From Chitinophaga sp. S165 (GTDB lineage: Bacteria; Bacteroidota; Bacteroidia; Chitinophagales; Chitinophagaceae), in contig NZ_QGTG01000001.1 in assembly GCF_003182155.1 (NCBI RefSeq), positions 478,390 to 542,389 of the forward strand: DNA of 64,000 bases. Reading direction: 5' to 3'. Below, one piece after another: positions 54,128 to 62,213 of the stretch. Each line of letters begins with the position of its first letter. Position 1 is the first letter of the stretch. The position numbers and the translations under genes were made by a program. Below the pieces are notes generated by a model. The model saw only the letters and a program-made list of their open reading frames with translations, made no database searches and had not been told where the DNA came from.

Positions 54128-54430
54128 ATGGGAGCACCCGCAGCAAGATTGACTGACATGCATACCTGTCCCATGCAAACGCCGGGAATACCACCTATTC
54201 CGCACGTAGGCGGTCCCGTTATAGGACCCGGTATACCGACAGTGCTGATCGGCAGTATGCCGGCAGCGGTATTGGGCGATATGTGCGTATGTGTAGGTCC
54301 GCCGGACTCTATTGTAAAAGGTTCCTCCACAGTAATGATAGGTGGGAAACCTGCTGCCCGTATGGGCGATAGCACCGCTCATGGCGGTACTATCGTACTG
54401 GGATGTCCGACAGTATTAATAGGCGGTTAA
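54128..54430 (+). CDS. eCIS PAAR-repeat spike tip (Pvc10-like)
   Basis: 100 residues. PAAR signature (MGAPAARLTDMHTCPMQTPG, ...TVMIGGKPAARMGDSTAHGG and CPTVLIGG). Sharp tip sitting on VgrG. No toxin extension is fused to it, so effectors must be loaded otherwise. 50 bases after VgrG and 10 before gp25. Confidence 0.94.
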   Translation: MGAPAARLTDMHTCPMQTPGIPPIPHVGGPVIGPGIPTVLIGSMPAAVLGDMCVCVGPPDSIVKGSSTVMIGGKPAARMGDSTAHGGTIVLGCPTVLIGG

Positions 54431-54440
54431 AACAATTTAA

Positions 54441-54869
54441 ATGTCAATCAATTCTTTCCTCGGTACCGGATGGGCTTTTCCTCCGGCATTCGATAAAGCC
54501 GGCAGCACAGCGGTTATGAGCCACGCCGTTGCCGATATAGAAGAAAGCATCCGCATCATACTGGGTACTGTGCCTGGTGAAAGAATGATGCAACCCACTT
54601 TCGGATGTAATCTTCACAGGCTGGTATTTGAGAAGGTGGACAGTGAGATGATCACCGAGATCAGCGACCTGGTTGAACATGCTTTACTGGACTTCGAACC
54701 GAGGGTTCATTTTCAAAGCCTTGACGTGCTGTTGCGCGACGATGTTCAGGGTATGCTTCATTTGCAGATCCATTATACTATTATATCTACTAACACCAGG
54801 CATAACTTGGTTTACCCTTTCTATTTCCTGGAAGGCACCAATATCGTGTCGCCCAACCTTTTGCCTTAG
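54441..54869 (+). CDS. eCIS gp25-like baseplate wedge protein (Pvc9-like)
   Basis: 142 residues matching the gp25/GPW family: GWAFPPAFDKAGSTAVMSHA, then IEESIRIILGTVPGERMMQ and FGCNLHRLVFEKVD. It connects the sheath to the baseplate wedges and starts contraction. 10 bases after PAAR, 15 before the large wedge gene. Confidence 0.94.
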   Translation: MSINSFLGTGWAFPPAFDKAGSTAVMSHAVADIEESIRIILGTVPGERMMQPTFGCNLHRLVFEKVDSEMITEISDLVEHALLDFEPRVHFQSLDVLLRDDVQGMLHLQIHYTIISTNTRHNLVYPFYFLEGTNIVSPNLLP

Positions 54870-54884
54870 CGTGTAGCGCGTAAC

Positions 54885-57800
54885 ATGAATACATTATTCG
54901 ATTATATGAGGGATGGCGTCAGTCAGACGGAGCGAAAATTAGAAGCGCTGTTGCCATCCTATGTGAAGATTGATGAACGCAGTAAGGAAGACCTGTTATT
55001 ATTCCTGTCAGACCTGTCTGCACAGTTCAACTATTTTAACTTTCAACATGAAGTTGAGGGCGACTGGAAAGAATTTATCCAGGCGGATGCCCTTATCATG
55101 ATCATTGCGATCTCACGCCTTGATTTTACGTTGTGGCAACAACGGCAGCAGGTACTCCAGGACCTGCTGGAAGCTGCAGACAACGATACACAATTACAAC
55201 CACCATTAACAGACCTTTTTAACCTTATTTACGGCATTGCCATACAACTGGCCAGTCATTTACAGCAATTGAAGAAAGCGGACCTGCAGGGCTTCACCTG
55301 GATCTATACAGAGCAATTGCAGGACAGCCTGGAAGAAGATGTACTGCATTTACTGCAGTATGAAAGAGAGGCGGCAGGGCTTTTCAGGCACATACGTTAT
55401 TTCCGTTCAAAGGCGGTAACAAAAGAGTTACAGGTGCTCTTTCCCCAACTCATCCGCAGGCAGGGAGAGACCGGACCTGTTTTTCTCGGTTACCAGTCGC
55501 TCAATGAAATTTATAATAACCTCCGGTCCAAATACTACCAGGTTACCAGTTCCGCGCAACTGTACCTGAAAAGACGACCGGATGCGATGGAACATCATCC
55601 GCATATAGGATTGCTGATGGCGTTCACGCAACTTTACGGTCATCTCCAGAATAAAATAAACGGCCTCACAGGGCAGCACCTGTCATACTATTACCGGAAC
55701 GTGCTGGGAATACAGCAACGCGCCGCTATACCCGACAAGGTGCACGTATTTGTAGATATGCTGCCGCAGAGTGTTCCGGTAGTGGTAAGAGAAGGTACGC
55801 CTATGATCGTGGAAACCGGTAACGGCGCGCCTCCTGCCACCTACAGGCTCACGCAGGACCTGAATGCCAGTCAGACGAGGTTGCGTGCATTACAGGCTGT
55901 ATATGTGAACAGCTACACGCAGATCTCGGCCAGCGATCCGCAGCAATCAGATATTATCGAACAACAGGTATATACTTCTAAACATAAGGTAACCGCACCG
56001 GCAGACCATCTGCCCGGTGCATTACCGGTAACGCCCTGGCCCTTACTGGGAGAAGCACAGGAAGAACTGCCCCTTGATCAAAGGACCATGCAGGAAACAG
56101 AGATGGGACTGATCATTGCATCCCCGCTGTTCTATTTGACAGAAGGCCGTCGTACCGTCGATATTTCACTCTACTTTGAAGCATCTTCTTATGAAAAGCT
56201 GCTGGCCTATGTGAGGAACTTCGCCGCGGTAACAGGTAAGAAAGAGGCGCTGGTGATGAACGATCTGTTATCGTCAGCCCTCATTATTTCATATACGACC
56301 GCTGAAGGCTGGTTTACATTTACCAAACATAGTATCCGTAGCGCTACGCCTGACTGCGACTCTAATTGTATCGTGATCAGTATTACCTACGATATCAATG
56401 CTCCGGCGGCAGCGCTTTATAATCCTGTCGTACACCTGGGCTCTTATCAGACCACCCTTCCGCTGGTAAGGTTGCTGCTCAATAATAATAGCTTCCATCA
56501 TCCTTATTCATACCTGCCCTTGCTATGGCTGGAGCGCATCGCTATCCGTGCAAACGTAAGAGGGTACCGCTCCGTAAGGCTATTCAATAATGCAGGGCCA
56601 CTGAGTCCTGCGAACCCTTTCCAGTTGTTTGGTCCTCAACCTGCTGTAGGTTCCTTCCTGGATATAAAAGACAGTAACGTTTTTAATGCTTATACAACAG
56701 ATTTCCGCATCAGGATGGAATGGCTGGAGCTGCCACATACCACCGGCGGATTTAATGAATATTATGATGCGTATGATGCCGGTATGCTCAATGACTCGTT
56801 CAAGGCGGGCATCAGTGCCTACGAGAACGGACAGTTCCAGCCTGAACGCAACAGGCAGCAGTTGCTGGACCTGTTCGAGACGTACCATGATGATGAAGAC
56901 CGGCTTTTACTTTCAGATACCGTTATCCTGAGAGATATAGATCATCAAAGGATCAGGTTCCATAATAAGCCTTTGTTGAATAAAGAACCATTTGTAACAG
57001 ATGGTTTTTATACGGACGGCGCTATCCGCCTGGAACTGGCAGCGCCGCGCGAAGCGTTCGGCCACAGAATGTTCCTGCGCCTGTTCCCTGAAGTGGCGAT
57101 GCACAATGCCGGCAGGTGGAACAAGAAACGGCCTGTTCCCAATATCCCCTATACGCCACTGGTTAAATCCATTATGGTGGACTATACACTGGAGCAGGCT
57201 GAAATTATGAAACCGGAGAAGGTGAACGATACGGACCAGGCATTACAATTGTTCCATCTCTATCCTTATGGGCACAGGCAGGCATATCCTTCCGCCTTTC
57301 AGGGAGATTTTTCGTTGTTGCCGGTGTTTGACGACAAGGCGAGCCTGTATATGGGCTTTGATCAAATGTCGCCACAGGAAGATATTTCCCTGCTGTTCCA
57401 GCTGGACGAAAAGTATTACAAGTATACCAATACCAACAAAGCGCCTAAGTTACATTGGAGTTATCTCTATAACGACCGCTGGGTACCGTTCAACAAAGAT
57501 CAGATCCAGGGAGATACCACCCAGTTGTTTATCAGCAGTGGCATCATTAGTATGCGTACGCCTTCTGAGAACTGTTATGGTAATACCAGGCTTGCTAAAG
57601 AGCTGCAATGGATAAGACTATCTGCACCGGAAGAGATGCAGATACGTCCGATGGTGAAAGGCGTATTCGTCAATGCAGCGCTTGCAGCCCGTGATCAGAA
57701 AGATACGGCTATCGCCACAACGCTTGCCCCGCTGTTCATTAAGTCTTTACAGCAGGACGTACGGGGTGTTCAGCGTATATGGCAGCTGTTCCCATCTTTT

Positions 57801-58649
57801 GGTGGCAGGCCGGCGGAAACTGCAGAGGAATATTATCAGCGTGTCAGTGAGCGCTTGCGTCATAAGAAGCGTCCTACATCCGGTATTGATATCATACAGC
57901 TCGTGTTGGAAGAGTTTCCGGATGTGCTCATTGTTAAATGTGTGACCGGCATCACTTCCTCTGACGTACAACTTGTAGTGGTTCCGAAACCACCAGAGAA
58001 CGGAATGTATGAAAGTGAAGAGCCGCTGATGGATATTGCTACCCTGTACCGGATCTTCCATTTCGTGAAAGAACTGTTGCCGCCTTATGTGAAGTTATCG
58101 ATACATCATCCGGACTATGAACGGGTAAAGATCATCTGTGATGTAGGCTTCGTAAAAGGTACCAGCAGTACTGACAAGAATTATTACCTGGTGAAATTAC
58201 AGGAAGATATCCGCCGGTTCCTTACGCCCTGGTTGTTTGACAGCCATACGGATGTTAAGATGGGCGGAGTTTTGTATATAGCGGATATCCTGAACTTTAT
58301 TAAAAAACTGCCTTATATCGCCTATGTAACCGGCTTTTCCATGGTGCACTTCTTCGAAGAAAGAGATGCCGACGACAAGCCCATTCACTGTATGCTGGAC
58401 ACTGCGGCCAGCAATACGGACTATGTAAAAGCCTCAACATCTGCAGCGATACTGATACCCGCATTACATCACTCAATCAGGGTACTGGACGAGTGGGAAT
58501 ACCGCGATCCGGAGCCTATAGGCATCAGTAACGTCATTACAGGTGAAGAGATGATCATTGGGCAGCATGAAAGGAACAGTTACCGGGAGGACGACGACTC
58601 CCATTATGCAGAAGGAGAAATTATCTCACTCACCATACAACCCAAATAA
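54885..58649 (+). CDS. Large eCIS baseplate protein (Pvc11-like, gp6/J type)
   Basis: 1254 residues. The N-terminus MNTLFDYMRDGVSQTERKLE and later VHVFVDMLPQSVPVVVREGTPM are typical of eCIS Pvc11/Afp11 large wedge proteins; a C-terminal baseplate-J-like part (SVDIIQ-type region with VSERLRHKKRPTSGIDIIQL) follows near residue 990. It forms the baseplate wedges with Pvc12. Cotranscribed, 6 bases before the next gene. Confidence 0.9.
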   Translation: MNTLFDYMRDGVSQTERKLEALLPSYVKIDERSKEDLLLFLSDLSAQFNYFNFQHEVEGDWKEFIQADALIMIIAISRLDFTLWQQRQQVLQDLLEAADNDTQLQPPLTDLFNLIYGIAIQLASHLQQLKKADLQGFTWIYTEQLQDSLEEDVLHLLQYEREAAGLFRHIRYFRSKAVTKELQVLFPQLIRRQGETGPVFLGYQSLNEIYNNLRSKYYQVTSSAQLYLKRRPDAMEHHPHIGLLMAFTQLYGHLQNKINGLTGQHLSYYYRNVLGIQQRAAIPDKVHVFVDMLPQSVPVVVREGTPMIVETGNGAPPATYRLTQDLNASQTRLRALQAVYVNSYTQISASDPQQSDIIEQQVYTSKHKVTAPADHLPGALPVTPWPLLGEAQEELPLDQRTMQETEMGLIIASPLFYLTEGRRTVDISLYFEASSYEKLLAYVRNFAAVTGKKEALVMNDLLSSALIISYTTAEGWFTFTKHSIRSATPDCDSNCIVISITYDINAPAAALYNPVVHLGSYQTTLPLVRLLLNNNSFHHPYSYLPLLWLERIAIRANVRGYRSVRLFNNAGPLSPANPFQLFGPQPAVGSFLDIKDSNVFNAYTTDFRIRMEWLELPHTTGGFNEYYDAYDAGMLNDSFKAGISAYENGQFQPERNRQQLLDLFETYHDDEDRLLLSDTVILRDIDHQRIRFHNKPLLNKEPFVTDGFYTDGAIRLELAAPREAFGHRMFLRLFPEVAMHNAGRWNKKRPVPNIPYTPLVKSIMVDYTLEQAEIMKPEKVNDTDQALQLFHLYPYGHRQAYPSAFQGDFSLLPVFDDKASLYMGFDQMSPQEDISLLFQLDEKYYKYTNTNKAPKLHWSYLYNDRWVPFNKDQIQGDTTQLFISSGIISMRTPSENCYGNTRLAKELQWIRLSAPEEMQIRPMVKGVFVNAALAARDQKDTAIATTLAPLFIKSLQQDVRGVQRIWQLFPSFGGRPAETAEEYYQRVSERLRHKKRPTSGIDIIQLVLEEFPDVLIVKCVTGITSSDVQLVVVPKPPENGMYESEEPLMDIATLYRIFHFVKELLPPYVKLSIHHPDYERVKIICDVGFVKGTSSTDKNYYLVKLQEDIRRFLTPWLFDSHTDVKMGGVLYIADILNFIKKLPYIAYVTGFSMVHFFEERDADDKPIHCMLDTAASNTDYVKASTSAAILIPALHHSIRVLDEWEYRDPEPIGISNVITGEEMIIGQHERNSYREDDDSHYAEGEIISLTIQPK

Positions 58650-58655
58650 CGGACT

Positions 58656-59441
58656 ATGGCCACGACAAACAACAATAAGATCTATGGCAGAGAAGAACTG
58701 AAGGAGCATTTCCGTAATGGAAAACTGCCGACAGAACATCACTTTGCGCATCTGATAGACTCCACCATTAACAAACAGGAGGACGGTTTCTCGAAGGATG
58801 AGGAGAATGGTATGCTGGTAGCAGCATTGGGCGCTTCCAAAAGATTTGTTTCCTTTTATCGTACCAACGATGACCTGGAGCCTTTCTTCCTCATGGAGAA
58901 AGATGAACGCGATAATCCCGGTTTCCGGATGGGCGCCAATCCTGATGCTTCGAAAGAAGTACAGACAGATGAAAAGAACTTTTATTTCCATCTGAACGGC
59001 AACATGGGCGTTGGCAGGAAATGCAATCCCTGTTATAAAATGGATGTTGCCGGTTTTGTAGCAATGGAAGGCCGCACAGGCACCTATGTGATGGGCAAGG
59101 TACCGGCTGACGGTCAGTGGCATCCTATTATCAGCGGACTTGATAACTGTCACGCCTATGAGATAATGGCCAGGACAGGTAAACGTAACTCCGGCCGTTT
59201 TGCTATTATGCACGCCATTGCGGTAAGTGCATTTGGCGGTTCAGCATGTAGCATACGCCGTACTTCCGCACACTATGGTTTCTTCTGGAACAGACTGAGA
59301 TTAAGGTGGAAGGGCAGTGCGCACAATTATGATCTGCAATTGCGTACCAACAGTAATTACGGAGAAGGCGTGGACATCTATTATCGTATCATGCGTTTGT
59401 GGGATGATACTTCATTTATGCCGGAGGAATATTATCATTAA
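58656..59441 (+). CDS. Putative eCIS fibre/adhesin-like protein
   Basis: 261 residues. N-terminal FRNGKLPTEHHFAHLIDSTI then NKQEDGFSKD resembles a motif seen in other Bacteroidetes eCIS proteins, possibly for baseplate docking. The middle has MDVAGFVAMEGRTGTYVMG and the C-terminal 110 residues form a beta-rich domain (WHPIISGLDNCHAYEIMART...YDLQLRTNSNYG) like C1q/adhesin-type heads. Encoded between the two large baseplate genes, where tail-fibre or adhesin genes (Pvc13-like) often occur. Role in target binding is inference. Confidence 0.65.
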   Translation: MATTNNNKIYGREELKEHFRNGKLPTEHHFAHLIDSTINKQEDGFSKDEENGMLVAALGASKRFVSFYRTNDDLEPFFLMEKDERDNPGFRMGANPDASKEVQTDEKNFYFHLNGNMGVGRKCNPCYKMDVAGFVAMEGRTGTYVMGKVPADGQWHPIISGLDNCHAYEIMARTGKRNSGRFAIMHAIAVSAFGGSACSIRRTSAHYGFFWNRLRLRWKGSAHNYDLQLRTNSNYGEGVDIYYRIMRLWDDTSFMPEEYYH

Positions 59442-59450
59442 GTTTCGTTT

Positions 59451-62213
59451 ATGGCAAAGATTCCTTTACAGATCAGCCGTGATAAGGCGCGTGACACTAC
59501 CCTGGACTATGCCAGGCTGAGAGCGGAAGCGCTTACACTTGTGCAGGAACTGTCCGGACACGTCTGGACGGATTACAACCTGCATGACCCGGGTGTTACC
59601 ATCCTGGAACAGTTATGTTTTGCATTGACTGATCTGGCCTATAAAACGGACTTCCCGGTCAATGAACTGCTGGCCGACAAGAACGGGCGTATCAACGCAA
59701 TGGATAACGCCTTCTTCAGTAAGGCGGACATCCTCAGTTCAGGACCGGTAACGGTAGCAGACTATCGCAAACTGATACTGGACCAGCTGGAGAATGTAGA
59801 GAACATCTGGATAGAGCCTGTTTTATCAAAATATACGCCCGGTGCAGGAAAGGGTACCTACCGGGTATTTATACAACCCAATGATAAACTTACACGTGAG
59901 ATCGAAGTACTGGCTTCTGCTGCTGACAAACTGGTAGCATCCGTCAGGAACTGCCTGATGCGTTACCGGAGTGTAGGAGAGAATTTTGAAGAGATCTCCG
60001 TATTAAAGCCGCAACATATTTCTATCAAGGCTACCATCATGGTGGACGCCCGTTACCCGGTGAGGGAAACGCTGGCTTATATCTGTAACGCCATTGAACA
60101 GGTGGTACATCCTTCTGTAAGGTTCCTTTCGGAAAGCGAGCTGCTGGAGGCAGGTTATGCAACGGAAGACATCTACCTGGGGCCGCAGCTGACCAGGGGC
60201 TTCGTGCCCGATGAAGACCTGTTGGAAAGGAAACAACAGATCGACCCTTCGGAGATGGTAAAAGCTGTTTCTTCTGTTACAGGAGTGTTACAGATAAAGT
60301 CACTGAATGTCTCGACGGACGGCGTGAACTTTAGCAGTCGCCCGGTATTGGTGCAACCGGGTTATTATCCTTATGTGGACATTGCGGACGCCCGCAATGA
60401 CATCGGCATTTACAGTGACCAGTTCGAGCAGCATTCCCGCGATGCGATATTCTGGAACGTATACGAGAAGGTCAGGGAAGTGAAGAAGCGGCATTATACT
60501 GTGCAGGAAAAGGGGCTTGCGGACCATTCACTGGAGGCTGACTATCGTAACGCCGGACAATACTTCTCCATGCAGCATTTCTTTCCTGCCATTTACGGTA
60601 TTGGCATTGAAGAAATATCCCGACATGAAACATTACAACGGAGGGCGCAGGCTAAACAGCTGAAGGCTTATCTTTTATTCTTTGAGCAGATCATGGCAAA
60701 CTACCTGGCGCAGCTGGGTAATCTGTCGTCTGTGTTTTCTCCTGATCTCAATAAGGTACCGGCTACCACCTACTTCACACAACCACTGTATGAAGTCCCG
60801 CACGTGAAACACCTGCTGAAAGCATTCCGGCCCAGCAAACAAAGCTGGGAGGCGTTCATGGCAGACCCTGAGAATGTCTATGTAAAGTCACTACAGGACA
60901 TGACGGAGAACGATGAATTGTACCAGCAAAGGAAGGTCCGCATCTTTGATCACTTGCTGGCACGCTTCAATATGGTAGTGCCGAGATACCCTGTGAGCCT
61001 GTATGAGATGGTATATCAGCCGCCAAATGAAAAGAACAGGATCAACTACGAGTTACGCTGGAAGGCCAGCATATTGCAAAGACTGACGGTGTTGTTATCA
61101 GAGCGTGTGCAGGCCTTTAACTATATGCTTGATATGGAAGCGAAAGGTATCTATTCAGGATATCATCAATGGTTATATAAGCTGCTGCATATTGAACGTA
61201 ACTTCAGACAGAAATTAACGGACGTTTTCAATAAAGACCATCTGGATATGAAAGTAGGCGGATGGCAACCGGTACCGCAATCAAAACATCTGCATGTAAA
61301 TGGAGAAACTGTCTGGTATAGTGATGATATAGCGGATGACGCAATAGGTACTGACAAATATTATTTCGGTCATCAGCCTGTTTCGCTGTTGAAGCATGGT
61401 ATTGATACCGCGCATTACAAGATAGTAGAAGACCCTGCGAATAATCATTTCCTTGTACTATATAAAGCGCCGGGTCAGAACACCTGGCATGCAACAGCCA
61501 AACACTTTACCAAACAGGCGGCCATGCAGGCACAATGCCGGATGATCACGCATTTGCAGGAGATTAGTATGGAGTCGGAAGGTTTTTATATTGTAGAACA
61601 TACCTTGCTGAAACCGTTGCTGAAAACCGCGGCATATGGGTTCCGGCTTTGCGGGCAAGGAGGAAAGCTGCTCCTGGAACAACGTACGTACCAGTCGTTC
61701 GATGATCGTGAGAGAACAGTAAACCTCCTGATAGATACTGACTGGGAAGAACTGGAAGCGCAGGATATGTATCAGCAGTTATTGAGTTCCTGCCTGGTGT
61801 ATACAAGTCAGGCTACTCTTGCCGCCGATATGGTTGAGATAGCGTCATGCCTACGGCATATAGCCGCCGGCTCGAATGCAGACTATCCCAGGATGGAATA
61901 TTATATTGACTCCGGGAACGGGTACTCGCTGCCGGATACCTTTTATAAGCCCACCATAACTATCGTGCTGCCGTCCTGGCCTGCCAGGTTCCAGTATGAA
62001 GAATTCAGGAAGTTCACACAGGACCTTATCCGCGAACAGACGCCTGTGTATTACAGGTTATCTTTCCGCTGGCTGGGTATAGCTGATATGCGTCAGTTTG
62101 AAAGTATTTATTATCCCTGGTTAGAGGCATTGCCTAACCTGTATCTCCACGGCACCGTGCCCGCAGAGCGCCGGAGGATGCTGGAATTCCTGACTAAAAA
62201 CAGGCGGCCGTAA
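59451..62213 (+). CDS. Second large eCIS baseplate protein (Pvc12-like)
   Basis: 920 residues. DYNLHDPGVTILEQLCFALT near residue 45 is the hallmark of the baseplate-J/Pvc12 family, with DLAYKTDFPVNELL after it. It pairs with Pvc11 to form wedge heterodimers. 9 bases after the fibre-like gene; its stop is immediately followed by the next ATG. Confidence 0.9.
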   Translation: MAKIPLQISRDKARDTTLDYARLRAEALTLVQELSGHVWTDYNLHDPGVTILEQLCFALTDLAYKTDFPVNELLADKNGRINAMDNAFFSKADILSSGPVTVADYRKLILDQLENVENIWIEPVLSKYTPGAGKGTYRVFIQPNDKLTREIEVLASAADKLVASVRNCLMRYRSVGENFEEISVLKPQHISIKATIMVDARYPVRETLAYICNAIEQVVHPSVRFLSESELLEAGYATEDIYLGPQLTRGFVPDEDLLERKQQIDPSEMVKAVSSVTGVLQIKSLNVSTDGVNFSSRPVLVQPGYYPYVDIADARNDIGIYSDQFEQHSRDAIFWNVYEKVREVKKRHYTVQEKGLADHSLEADYRNAGQYFSMQHFFPAIYGIGIEEISRHETLQRRAQAKQLKAYLLFFEQIMANYLAQLGNLSSVFSPDLNKVPATTYFTQPLYEVPHVKHLLKAFRPSKQSWEAFMADPENVYVKSLQDMTENDELYQQRKVRIFDHLLARFNMVVPRYPVSLYEMVYQPPNEKNRINYELRWKASILQRLTVLLSERVQAFNYMLDMEAKGIYSGYHQWLYKLLHIERNFRQKLTDVFNKDHLDMKVGGWQPVPQSKHLHVNGETVWYSDDIADDAIGTDKYYFGHQPVSLLKHGIDTAHYKIVEDPANNHFLVLYKAPGQNTWHATAKHFTKQAAMQAQCRMITHLQEISMESEGFYIVEHTLLKPLLKTAAYGFRLCGQGGKLLLEQRTYQSFDDRERTVNLLIDTDWEELEAQDMYQQLLSSCLVYTSQATLAADMVEIASCLRHIAAGSNADYPRMEYYIDSGNGYSLPDTFYKPTITIVLPSWPARFQYEEFRKFTQDLIREQTPVYYRLSFRWLGIADMRQFESIYYPWLEALPNLYLHGTVPAERRRMLEFLTKNRRP

